A stretch of 16,213 nt of DNA from an uncultured Duncaniella sp. (GTDB taxonomy: Bacteria > Bacteroidota > Bacteroidia > Bacteroidales > Muribaculaceae). The stretch spans positions 1 to 16,213 of the forward strand of contig CAJTJG010000031.1 of NCBI GenBank assembly GCA_910576785.1. The letters are read 5' to 3'. The position numbers and the translations under genes are program-made. Of the stretch, positions 6,151 through 14,020 are shown piece by piece; the stretch's first letter is position 1, and the number at the start of each line of letters is the position of its first letter. The notes beneath the pieces were generated by a model. The model had not been told where the DNA came from and ran no database searches. It saw only the letters and a list, made by a program, of their open reading frames with translations.

Positions 6151-6252
6151 GGAAACAGAAGGGACATAAGAAGACAAAAGAAACAGACTTTAGAAGTATT
6201 TATAACTTAAAAAAGTCTGTTTCTTTTGTCTTCTTATGTCCCTTCTGTTTCC
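6151..6252. terminator. 41-bp perfect inverted repeat between convergent genes (bidirectional terminator)
   Basis: The arm 6151-6191 is exactly complementary to 6212-6252, with a 20-nt AT-rich loop. Its purine/pyrimidine bias and ~9-nt-spaced TTCTGT-like units (TGT spacing 9, 10, 9) mark it as a member of the repeat family also seen at 122-233 and 15883-15967. It sits between the CorC-like stop (6135) and the end of asd (6272), so it can stop transcription from both sides. A perfect stem of this length is far longer than an ordinary terminator and would form a good double-stranded RNA substrate for RNase III. Confidence 0.85.
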
Positions 6253-6271
6253 TTGTGTTCAGCTGATGGGG

Positions 6272-7285
6272 TCAGGAGCGTTTGTGGGCTATCATGTACT
6301 GGGCTATCTGGACGGCGTTGAGGGCGGCGCCTTTCTTGATCTGGTCGCCGGCCAGCCAGAAGGTGAGTCCGCAGGGATCGGCGAGATCCTGACGCAGACG
6401 TCCCACGAACACGGGGTCCTTGCCGGCCACATCGAGGGGCATGGGATACTCCTTGGCGGCAGGGTTGTCAACAACCACCAGTCCGGGTGCCTTGGTGAAT
6501 GCCTCGCGCACCTCGGCTATGGAGAGTGGCTGCTCGGTCTCCACCCACACGGCCTCGCTGTGGGCACGTATCACGGGGACACGCACGCATGTGGCGCTGA
6601 CGGAGAGGTCGGGGGCGTGCATGATCTTGCGAGTCTCGTTGAACATCTTCATCTCCTCCTTGGTGTAGTCATTGTCGGTGAAGACGTCGATGTGGGGTAT
6701 GACGTTGTAGGCGAGCTGATAGGCGAACTTCTCAACCGTGGGTTTCTTCCCATCGACAATCTCGGCGGTCTGCTTCACGAGCTCGTCCATGCCGCTCTGG
6801 CCCGCGCCGCTGGCAGCCTGATAGGAGGCCACGTGCACCCGGCGTATGGGGGAGAGGTCGTGGATGGGCTTAAGGGCCACCACCATGATGATAGTGGTGC
6901 AGTTGGGGTTGGCAATGACACCGCGGGGAGTATTGAAGGCATCGTCGCCGTTCACTTCAGGTACCACCAGGGGCACATCGGGGTCCATGCGGAAGGCCGA
7001 CGAATTGTCGATCATCACGGCGCCGTGGCGGGTGATGACATCGGCATACTTCTTTGACACCGAAGCTCCGGCCGAAGCAAAGGCGAAGTCCACGCCCTTG
7101 AAGTCATCGGGCTCATCGCGCAGCAACTGCACGGTGTGCTCCTTGCCGCGGAATGTGTAAGTACGTCCGGCCGAACGCTCCGAGCCGAAAAGGAGGAGTT
7201 CGTCGACGGGAAAATCCTGCTCGTCAAGTACACGCAGGAACTCTTGACCGACGGCGCCGCTGGCGCCTACGATAGCTACTTTCAT
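6272..7285 (-). CDS. asd: aspartate-semialdehyde dehydrogenase
   Basis: Asd reduces aspartyl-4-phosphate to aspartate-4-semialdehyde with NADPH, the branch point to lysine/diaminopimelate, threonine and methionine. The 337-residue protein has the Rossmann motif GASGAVGQ (7-14), the nucleophile C129 in NPNCTT, and the H242 acid/base in RAHSE, with the substrate-side SGAGQSGMDEL (159-169). The length fits the family. Translation starts at the ATG at 7285. It lies 37 nt downstream of the acyl-CoA synthetase gene with no convincing promoter between (only a poor TATTTTTC), so read-through from that gene is likely. Its 3' end faces the 41-bp palindrome. Confidence 0.95.
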   Translation of the reverse strand: MKVAIVGASGAVGQEFLRVLDEQDFPVDELLLFGSERSAGRTYTFRGKEHTVQLLRDEPDDFKGVDFAFASAGASVSKKYADVITRHGAVMIDNSSAFRMDPDVPLVVPEVNGDDAFNTPRGVIANPNCTTIIMVVALKPIHDLSPIRRVHVASYQAASGAGQSGMDELVKQTAEIVDGKKPTVEKFAYQLAYNVIPHIDVFTDNDYTKEEMKMFNETRKIMHAPDLSVSATCVRVPVIRAHSEAVWVETEQPLSIAEVREAFTKAPGLVVVDNPAAKEYPMPLDVAGKDPVFVGRLRQDLADPCGLTFWLAGDQIKKGAALNAVQIAQYMIAHKRS

Positions 7286-7322
7286 GTTGTGGGGAGTGTG
7301 AAAAATATGTTTCGTATTGGAT

Positions 7323-9128
7323 TTATCTGTACATGTTCTCGATCACGTCGGCATAGCGCTCGCTGATGACACGGCGCTTTATCTTGAGCGTGTTGGTGAG
7401 CTCGCCGGAGTCCATGGTGAACTCGCGGGGCATGAGTGTGAAGCGCTTTATCTTCTCGTAGGGCGCGAGGCCTTTCTCGAGTGCGGCTATGCGTTTCTCC
7501 ATCATGGCTATGACGCGCGGATCGGTGAGCAGGCGTTCCCTTGACGAGGTGTCGATCCCCTTCTCGGCGGCCCACTTCTCGAGCTGGTCGAATGCGGGGA
7601 CTATGAGTGCCGACACGTATTTGCGGCAGTCGCCTATCACGGCCACCTGCTCGATGAACTTGTCGGTGCCGAGGCGGGTCTCGAGCGCCTGCGGGGCTAT
7701 GTACTTGCCGTTGGATGTCTTGAAGAGATCCTTGATGCGGTCGGTGAGGAAAAGGTTACCCTTGTCGTCGATATATCCGGCATCGCCTGTGCGGAGCCAT
7801 CCGTCGGCGGTGAATGCCTCGGCGGTAGCCTCGGGTTTGTTGTAGTATCCCTTCATGTTGGCCGGACCTTTGACGAGCACCTCCGAGTTGTCGCCTATCT
7901 TCACCTGCACGTTGGGGATGGGTGTGCCCACCGAACCGATCTCGTAGCCGGTCATGGGGAAGCATGTCACCGTGGCCGTGGTCTCGGAGAGCCCGTAGCC
8001 CACCATCAGGAAGAGGCCGCAGGAATGGAAGAATTCCACTATCTCGGGCGATACGTGTGCGCCTGCCGTGGGGAATATGTTGGGATTGTCTATGCCTATG
8101 GCCTCCCTGAGCGCGGCGAAGATCTTGCGGTCGAAGAAACCGTACAGACCCTCTACCCATGCCGGAGGGGTGAGTCCACGGCGGCGGTAATCGATGTTGC
8201 GCTTGTGGCCTATGCTCAGAGCCATGCGCACCATGGCGCGGCTCACGGGGTTCATACCGGCTATCTTTTCCTGTACGGCGGCATATACCTTCTCCCAGAA
8301 TCGGGGCACTGAGCACATGCAGTTGGGGCGCACCTCCTTGATGGTGTCCTGTATGGCGCGGGGGTCGCGGTTGACGGCTACTTTTGCTCCCACAAGCAGG
8401 CAATAGTAGGTGAAACCCTTCTCGAATATATGGCTCAGCGGCAGGAACGCCATGGAGACATCGGAGGGTGTGACCATGGTGAGGCGCTGCACGTGGGCAT
8501 CGAGGGCGGCATCATAGTTGGCATGTGTGAGCATGGCCCCCTTGGGCTCGCCGGTGGTTCCGGATGTATAGACGAGGGTGGCGAGGTCGGACGGACGGGC
8601 CTCATCGGTGCGGCGGGCTACTTCCATCACAATGTCGGCCGGAGCTTCGGCACCGAGTTTCATGAAGTCGCTCCACAGTATGGAGGTCTTGTCGTCGGGG
8701 TCGAGCTGGATGGGTTTGATGACAACGATCTTCTTGAGCACCGGACACATGGCCTGCACCTCGCGGGCGAAGTGATACTGGGTGGTGTTGCCGGCGAAGA
8801 GGAGCGCGCACGAGGCATCGTTGACTATATATGCCACCTGCTCGGGCGAGGATGTGGCGTAGATTGAAACCGAGACTGCCCGGTTGCGGTAGCATGCGAA
8901 GTCGGTCACGAGATTCTCGGGACGGTTGGCCGAGAAAGTGCCGACACAATCGGCAGGTTTGACGCCGAGCATGGCCATGGCCCTGGCGGCGGTGACCACC
9001 TGCGAGTCAAATTCGCTCCAGGACACGTCATACCAGCGATCCCTCTCATCCTGTCCGGCAATTGCCGGTGCGTCAGGACGCTGCGCCGCATGGCGTGCGG
9101 TAAGAAGCGTGAGTACATTGTCAGTCAT
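7323..9128 (-). CDS. long-chain fatty-acid--CoA ligase (AMP-dependent synthetase)
   Basis: This enzyme activates fatty acids with ATP and CoA through an acyl-adenylate, for phospholipid synthesis or recycling. The 601-residue length and motif set fit the long-chain FACL group: P-loop YTSGTTGEPKG (187-197), substrate/AMP motif YGLSETT (378-384), TGD at 447-449, the hinge segment RIKDLFKTSNGK (464-475), and the C-terminal LTNTLKIKR with the catalytic lysine K582. The usual Bacteroidales annotation would be a FadD-type or AMP-binding protein; the exact chain-length preference cannot be read from sequence. A clean -7 box lies 27 nt upstream, and asd follows closely downstream. Confidence 0.92.
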   Translation of the reverse strand: MTDNVLTLLTARHAAQRPDAPAIAGQDERDRWYDVSWSEFDSQVVTAARAMAMLGVKPADCVGTFSANRPENLVTDFACYRNRAVSVSIYATSSPEQVAYIVNDASCALLFAGNTTQYHFAREVQAMCPVLKKIVVIKPIQLDPDDKTSILWSDFMKLGAEAPADIVMEVARRTDEARPSDLATLVYTSGTTGEPKGAMLTHANYDAALDAHVQRLTMVTPSDVSMAFLPLSHIFEKGFTYYCLLVGAKVAVNRDPRAIQDTIKEVRPNCMCSVPRFWEKVYAAVQEKIAGMNPVSRAMVRMALSIGHKRNIDYRRRGLTPPAWVEGLYGFFDRKIFAALREAIGIDNPNIFPTAGAHVSPEIVEFFHSCGLFLMVGYGLSETTATVTCFPMTGYEIGSVGTPIPNVQVKIGDNSEVLVKGPANMKGYYNKPEATAEAFTADGWLRTGDAGYIDDKGNLFLTDRIKDLFKTSNGKYIAPQALETRLGTDKFIEQVAVIGDCRKYVSALIVPAFDQLEKWAAEKGIDTSSRERLLTDPRVIAMMEKRIAALEKGLAPYEKIKRFTLMPREFTMDSGELTNTLKIKRRVISERYADVIENMYR

Positions 9129-9154
9129 AGACAGCAGTTGTAAAGTTTTGGCTG

Positions 9155-9162
9155 CAAAGATA
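9155..9162 (-). promoter_or_regulatory. -7 box of the acyl-CoA ligase promoter
   Basis: On the minus strand this reads TATCTTTG, an exact TAnnTTTG match, 26-33 nt before the start codon. There is no TTTG at the expected -33 distance. It marks a transcription start about 20 nt upstream of the gene, separating it from the four-gene operon further upstream. Confidence 0.6.
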
Positions 9163-9197
9163 CTCTAAAAATCCCACCCGAGCCCCACGGCGAAGAC

Positions 9198-9224
9198 GGA
9201 AATTAACTTTTTGTTAACATTTCC
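9198..9224. other. imperfect palindrome between the DUF6492 gene and the acyl-CoA ligase promoter
   Basis: On the plus strand ggaaa-ttaac-ttttt-gttaa-ca-tttcc forms a 10-bp stem with a 2-nt bulge. Relative to the ligase gene it lies roughly 40-70 bp upstream of the -7 box, an activator/operator-like position; relative to the DUF6492 gene (minus strand) it lies downstream, where it may also help end transcription. Either role is inference. Confidence 0.4.
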
Positions 9225-9277
9225 TTGTAAATTGCACATTTAGTGTTAAACAATCGAAACCCGCCCAAATGGATCAT

Positions 9278-10183
9278 TCAGTCCCACATGGAGGTGACTA
9301 TGCGGCGTATGTCGTTGAAGGGCAAGTAGGACGAGGCGAGGTTCTTGCGGTCGCGCTTCTGGAGCCAAAGTCCGTGCACGGTAGGATCGGAAAGGAATTT
9401 CGCGGCATGGCTGCGGAATGTCTCCGGATTGTCAATCAGCGAGATGTCAACCACGGGATAGGGATGGGTGTCCACCCTGTAGTGGCCGCGTCCCCCCAGG
9501 AAGAGGGATGTGTATATGCCATAGGTGTAGTACTCGGAGAAACGGTAGGTATTGCACAGGGCGAGCTTCCATGACCCCGACCAGTGGCGGCGCCCTATGT
9601 GGTCCAGCAGGCTGCGCGTGTTGTCGCGCCTGAAGCACACAGGGACATTCATGTAGCAGTAGCGGGCAGCCTCGTCGGTATCGGCTGCCGATATGCCGAG
9701 ACGGGCTATGGCGGCGCGAATGTAGTCATCGTGCGAGGGCTCGTCGACATTCACCACCTTATACATAGGGTAGCTTCCGTCGCGCATCCATCCGCCGTCG
9801 GGCCACGGTTTCATCATCACCACCTCCGAGTCGTAGTGGTACACGGCATCGTAGCTGTCGCCGATGATGTCGAACACCCCGAGCTTGCATATCTGCTGCA
9901 CTATCCACTCGCGCACAGGCATGGTGAAGGGAGACACATGGAAGTGATGGCCGAGTATCTTGAATGGAACCCTTATGAGATGGCGGGGGAGCACCACCGA
10001 CTTGGGGAGCACGTGGCGCCGTCCACCCTCGAGGTGGCGGAACATGGCTATATCCTCGTCATTGACAAAGATGAAGTGGTCAAGACCGGGGGCGAACCGG
10101 TCGATGCTCTCGCAGAGCAGCACACACTCGTCGTGGTCCATGCGGTAGGTCTGGGTGACCAGCGCCGTTTTTCTGTTTTCCAT
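9278..10183 (-). CDS. DUF6492-like protein, putative GT-A-type glycosyltransferase
   Basis: The 301-residue cytosolic protein begins with an early beta-strand region (ALVTQTYRMDHDECVLLCESI) and has a DSE at 118-120 within YDAVYHYDSEVVMMKPW, similar to the metal-binding DXD of GT-A sugar transferases and to the DSDV-type motif of DUF6492 proteins found in polysaccharide loci. A second conserved-looking block, RFSEYYTYGIY (214-224), follows in the C-terminal half. I assign it to this family by motif pattern only; donor and acceptor are unknown. It is last in an operon behind a hexapeptide acyltransferase (24-nt gap), suggesting a shared role in decorating a surface polysaccharide or glycolipid. 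Confidence 0.6.
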   Translation of the reverse strand: MENRKTALVTQTYRMDHDECVLLCESIDRFAPGLDHFIFVNDEDIAMFRHLEGGRRHVLPKSVVLPRHLIRVPFKILGHHFHVSPFTMPVREWIVQQICKLGVFDIIGDSYDAVYHYDSEVVMMKPWPDGGWMRDGSYPMYKVVNVDEPSHDDYIRAAIARLGISAADTDEAARYCYMNVPVCFRRDNTRSLLDHIGRRHWSGSWKLALCNTYRFSEYYTYGIYTSLFLGGRGHYRVDTHPYPVVDISLIDNPETFRSHAAKFLSDPTVHGLWLQKRDRKNLASSYLPFNDIRRIVTSMWD

Positions 10184-10194
10184 AAACGCACTCT

Positions 10195-10220
10195 CTATCT
10201 TGTCTTGCTATCTTGTCTTG
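10195..10220. repeat. 13-nt tandem duplication covering the acyltransferase stop codon
   Basis: The 13-mer ctatcttgtcttg occurs twice head to tail (10195-10207 and 10208-10220). On the minus strand the upstream copy encodes the last residues and TAG stop of the acyltransferase (IKTR-stop), and the second copy repeats the same bases in the 24-nt gap before the next gene. It looks like a slipped-strand duplication. Confidence 0.75.
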
Positions 10221-10729
10221 ATGCACCGGGCGGGATTGCCTCCCATTATGCTGTAGGGTGCCACATCCTTGGTCACCACCGCACCGGCGGCTATGATGCT
10301 TCCGGTGCCTATGCGGTGGCCCGGGGTGAGAATGCACCTCACGCCCAGCCAGCAGTCATCCTCTATCACTGTGGGTGGATGGTCGAGATCCGACCCCTGC
10401 ATGCACATGGGGCGCGAGCGGTCGGCATAGCGGTGATTGTCGCTCACTATGTGCACCTCGGGTGCCATCATGACGTAGCGTCCTATCTTCGTGTCGCGGG
10501 GTATGACGCATCGTTCGCCTATTCCGCTGAAGTCACCTATCTCAATGCCGGAGCCGTTGCCGAAGTAGGCGTGGCGGTCTATGGTCGACACCCGTCCGCA
10601 GCGCTTGAATATGCGCCGCACGCAGAACACCCTGAAGGCATTGGCTACCCGCCCCACCACCGGGGTGTATGACCCCGGCAGGTGGTAGCCTATCAGATAG
10701 TATAGTGTCAGGAACAGGTGCCGTTTCAT
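10208..10729 (-). CDS. hexapeptide-repeat acyltransferase (left-handed beta-helix)
   Basis: The 173-residue product belongs to the WcaF/maltose-O-acetyltransferase-like group of acyl-CoA-dependent acetyltransferases. Imperfect hexapeptide repeats run from about 58 to 157 (for example IEIGDFSGIGERCVI, KIGRYVMMAP, WLGVRCILTPGHRIGTGSII), with the catalytic histidine most likely H99 in SDNHRY. The sequence ends with the typical GGNPARCIKTR, which closes the helix. The N-terminal 45 residues are hydrophobic and basic and may touch the membrane. It starts 3 nt after the protease stop and is 24 nt upstream of the DUF6492-like gene. The likely job is O-acetylation of a sugar in a surface glycan; the acceptor is not identifiable. 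Confidence 0.85.
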   Translation of the reverse strand: MKRHLFLTLYYLIGYHLPGSYTPVVGRVANAFRVFCVRRIFKRCGRVSTIDRHAYFGNGSGIEIGDFSGIGERCVIPRDTKIGRYVMMAPEVHIVSDNHRYADRSRPMCMQGSDLDHPPTVIEDDCWLGVRCILTPGHRIGTGSIIAAGAVVTKDVAPYSIMGGNPARCIKTR

Positions 10730-10732
10730 GTG

Positions 10733-13700
10733 TCACTTTGCGCTGTCTATGTCGTGGAGCAGTGTGCTCACGGCGGTGGAGAGCTGCGAGTCGATGCCGC
10801 GCACTATGTCGGCGGGATCGTTGGCCACCTTGACATCGGGCTCAAGCTGGGTGTTCTCGAGGAAATTGCCCTCGGCAGTGCGGAAGCCCACTACGGGCAC
10901 GCCGAACACGAGTGTCGGGTCCTGCATGTCTATCCAGTTGACGGAGCTCATGGTGCCGGGCACGGGCATACCCACGATCTTGCCGAGCTTCATGTGCTTG
11001 TACATCCACGGGGTGCCGTGGGCGTTGGAGTAGTTGGCCTCGCCGGTCACCATGATGGAGGGGCGCAGCCAGCGGCGCGAGGGCATCTCGCCGCTCTTCA
11101 CGCCGCGTATCTCCTGGGTGAGGTATTTCTTGCCGCTGAACAGCACCTCGATATCCTCGTGGAGGCGTCCGCCACCGTTGAAACGGGTGTCTATCACTAT
11201 GCCATCGCGCTCGGCATAGCGTCCGAGCACGTCGGCGTACACGTCGCGGTAGGAGGGATCGGACATGGTGCGCAGATGCACATAGCCCAGACGTCCGCCC
11301 GATACGGAGTCAACATAAGCGCGGTTGCGCTCCACCCAGCGGCGGTACATCAGCTCATTCATGGCGCCCTGTCCCACGGGGATCACCACCTCCTCCACTT
11401 TCTCGCCCGAGGGGAGTGTGAAGGCCACGAGGGTCTTGCGTCCGGCGCGAGCGTTGAGCAGAGCCAGCGGTTCGGACGAACCGTCGACGGCAGTGCCGTC
11501 CACTGCTGTCACCACAGCTCCCTTGCCCATGCGGGAGGCGGCGCGGTCAAATGGTCCGCCGGTCACCACTTCGGCCACGGTGAGGCCACCGTCACCCTTG
11601 CTCATGTCGAAGAGCAGACCCAGCGAGGCCGTGGGCTCCTTCGAGCCATGGTCGGGATAGTAGCGGCATCCGGTGTGCGACACGTTCAGCTCGCCGAGCA
11701 GCTCGCTGGCCAGTTCGGCAAAGTCGTAGTTGTTGGAGATATGGGGTATGAAGCGGCGGTAATCGCGTGCGAGGCCGTCCCAATCGGTGCCGAACATGTC
11801 CTCCACCAGGAAGCGCTCGCGCTCCTCGCTCACCATATAGTCATAGAGGTATTCCCTCTCCGCGCCCTCGTTGATCTTCTGACGGCCGCGGTAGGTGATA
11901 TCCTCGGTGGAGCTCTTGCCCACGGGCATCTTCTTCATGGTGCGCGATCCCAGCAGGAAGAGATTCTCACCCTTGGCATCGGGGAGGAGGGCCACATCAG
12001 AGCCTATCTTCTTGTGGAGGGCCACGTCGCCCTCGCGCATGTCCATCTTCCAGAGCGAGGGGCCGTTGGAGTCAAGCTCGGTGAGGAAGTAGAGGTCCTT
12101 GCCTTCGGGATCCACCCAGGCGTCGATGAGTTCGCTGGAGAATGGGGTGAGGCGCACCACGCGGTCGCGTATGCCGGCGGTCTCCACGTTGACATGATCC
12201 TCGGGCACATCAGCCTCGGCTTCCTGCTGTTTTTTCTTGTTGTTCTTCTTTTTGCCTGAGTCCTTTGCGGCGGGCTCCTCTTTCTTTTTCTTGGCGGCTT
12301 TCTCGGCCTCCTTGAGCAGCGCATAGTCCTCGGCGTCGAGTCGGAAACGGTCGTAAGCCTCGCGATTGGTGAATGCGGCCACGACGTCGTAGGTCGAACC
12401 CCACGATGCGTGGTTCTTCATGCCGTAGCGCTCCGAGAGGAAGATCACGGCATCACCCCCCATCACCCAGCGCGGGTTGAGGTTTATGTAGGCATCGTCG
12501 GTGATATTGGTCATCTCGCCGGTGGTGGCGTTGATGATGGCTATGTCATAGTAGGGATCGCGCAGATGCACGTCGACTGTGGCCACGAGCCACTCGCTGT
12601 CGGGCGACCAGTCCATCATTATCCCGCCGTCGCGTGCGGTGTAGGTCTCGCCGTTGGTAAGGAGAGTTTCCTTGCCGGTTGTCACATCGAGCACGGCTAT
12701 CTTGCGGCGGTCGCGCACATAGGCTATCTTCTGGCCGTTGGGCGAGGCTATGGGGTTGCGGCGGTCTATGGTGTCGTCGAGCGGGAAGAGCGGAGTCTCC
12801 TCGATGGATGTGGCGTTGGGGAAGTTGGGATCCTCTTTGCGGCCTATGCGGGCACGGTAGAGTGTGGAGTGTCCGTCGCGGTCGGAGGCATAGTAGAGCG
12901 TGCGGTTGTCGCCCCATGTGGGTGACGACTCGTTCTGCGGCGTGGCCGATATCTGGCGTGTGGTGGGATACTCCACCGAGGTGACGAAGATGTCACCACG
13001 GTTTGCGAATGCCACCTGCTTGCCGTCGGGGGATACGACCGGACTCTCGGCTCCCGAGCTGAATGTGCGCACATCCACGGGATTGTAGGAGTCGAGCGTT
13101 ATGTCCACGGCCACCTTGGCAGGCTGACCTCCCTGTTCGGCCATGGTGTAGAGTTCGCCGTCGTAGGTGAATGAGAGAGTCCCGTTGTCTGAGCGCGAGA
13201 GGAAGCGCACGGGGTGGCGATCAAAAGCCGTCAGGGCCTTGACACGCGAGGGATCGGAGAGCGGCATGGAGTAGACGTTGAACGTCCCGCCGTCGCGCTC
13301 GGACAGGAAGTAGACGGTCTGTCCGTCGGCACCTACCACCGGGTTGCGGTCTTCGCCGCCGCGGGAGGTGAGGTTGGTGTGGCGTCCGGTGGCGGCGTCA
13401 TATTTCCATATGTCGCGTGTCACCGACGATGTGTGGTGCTTTCTCCATTCGTCCTCCACACCTTTGTAGTCCTGATAGATGAATGACTTTCCGTCGGGGA
13501 GCCATGACATCATCTGGGCCGGAGTGCCGAGTATCTGCACCGGGCGCCCACCCTCCACGGGTACACTCCACAGCTGTGTGAAGCGTGCGCTGGGAAATCC
13601 CATGCTCGTGGCGGGCATCTGCATGGCTGCCGAAAAGATGATGCTGCCGCCGTCGGGGGTGAAGGCTTCGGGGATCTCGGCGGTTGAGGTGGAGGTGAGT

Positions 13701-14008
13701 CTGACAGGTTCTCCACCGGTGGCGGGCATCACGTAGATGTCGTTGCTCCCCTCGCGGTCGGAGGCGAAGGCTATGGATCGTGAGTCCGGCGACCATATCG
13801 GCACAGATTCGTAGGAGGGGAGTGATGTCAGTCTCCTGGCTGTGCCACCCTTGGCGGGGACGGTGAAAATGTCGCCCCGGTAGGTGAAGGCTATCGTCGA
13901 GCCGTCGGGTGAGATGCGTGCATCGCGCAGCCACAGCGGAGTCTCGGCTGTCGCGGTCATGGCGGCCATGAAGGCGGCGAAGGTTGTGGTCAGGACTTGT
14001 TTCTTCAT
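10733..14008 (-). CDS. tricorn-type S41 peptidase with N-terminal beta-propellers
   Basis: The 1091-residue secreted protease has a signal peptide (1-21, TATA-ETP), then WD40/PD40-like propeller repeats (SPDGSTIAF, SPDSRSIAF, SPDGKQVAF, ASPNGQKIAY, DWSPDSEWLVA at roughly 33, 73, 326, 421 and 466). A lysine/glutamate-rich linker (about 567-600) leads to the C-terminal half with a PDZ domain (about 795-875) and the S41 core (880-1075). Putative catalytic residues by homology with tricorn protease are S777 and H778 in ELNVSHTG, the nucleophile S994 in EANYSNAHGTP, and E1051 in FLENTQLEP. All are present, so it should be active, in the periplasm. The stop is 3 nt before the acyltransferase start; the EamA gene ends 12 nt upstream, making one operon. 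Confidence 0.93.
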   Translation of the reverse strand: MKKQVLTTTFAAFMAAMTATAETPLWLRDARISPDGSTIAFTYRGDIFTVPAKGGTARRLTSLPSYESVPIWSPDSRSIAFASDREGSNDIYVMPATGGEPVRLTSTSTAEIPEAFTPDGGSIIFSAAMQMPATSMGFPSARFTQLWSVPVEGGRPVQILGTPAQMMSWLPDGKSFIYQDYKGVEDEWRKHHTSSVTRDIWKYDAATGRHTNLTSRGGEDRNPVVGADGQTVYFLSERDGGTFNVYSMPLSDPSRVKALTAFDRHPVRFLSRSDNGTLSFTYDGELYTMAEQGGQPAKVAVDITLDSYNPVDVRTFSSGAESPVVSPDGKQVAFANRGDIFVTSVEYPTTRQISATPQNESSPTWGDNRTLYYASDRDGHSTLYRARIGRKEDPNFPNATSIEETPLFPLDDTIDRRNPIASPNGQKIAYVRDRRKIAVLDVTTGKETLLTNGETYTARDGGIMMDWSPDSEWLVATVDVHLRDPYYDIAIINATTGEMTNITDDAYINLNPRWVMGGDAVIFLSERYGMKNHASWGSTYDVVAAFTNREAYDRFRLDAEDYALLKEAEKAAKKKKEEPAAKDSGKKKNNKKKQQEAEADVPEDHVNVETAGIRDRVVRLTPFSSELIDAWVDPEGKDLYFLTELDSNGPSLWKMDMREGDVALHKKIGSDVALLPDAKGENLFLLGSRTMKKMPVGKSSTEDITYRGRQKINEGAEREYLYDYMVSEERERFLVEDMFGTDWDGLARDYRRFIPHISNNYDFAELASELLGELNVSHTGCRYYPDHGSKEPTASLGLLFDMSKGDGGLTVAEVVTGGPFDRAASRMGKGAVVTAVDGTAVDGSSEPLALLNARAGRKTLVAFTLPSGEKVEEVVIPVGQGAMNELMYRRWVERNRAYVDSVSGGRLGYVHLRTMSDPSYRDVYADVLGRYAERDGIVIDTRFNGGGRLHEDIEVLFSGKKYLTQEIRGVKSGEMPSRRWLRPSIMVTGEANYSNAHGTPWMYKHMKLGKIVGMPVPGTMSSVNWIDMQDPTLVFGVPVVGFRTAEGNFLENTQLEPDVKVANDPADIVRGIDSQLSTAVSTLLHDIDSAK

Positions 14009-14020
14009 ATGTAGTGTGTA

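Noticed and set aside
6236..7057. 273-codon antisense open frame opposite asd
   Set aside because: It is a shadow of asd, which shows the Rossmann motif, C129 and H242; the antisense frame also begins within the palindrome.
9584..10672. 362-codon antisense open frame across the DUF6492-like and acyltransferase genes
   Set aside because: It spans two real genes and their junction, as shadow frames do, and has no recognisable motif.
10718..12259. 513-codon antisense open frame opposite the tricorn-type protease
   Set aside because: It is a high-GC shadow of a strongly supported gene: the sense protein has all the catalytic motifs, while the antisense product is rich in H, V, G and A with no domain.
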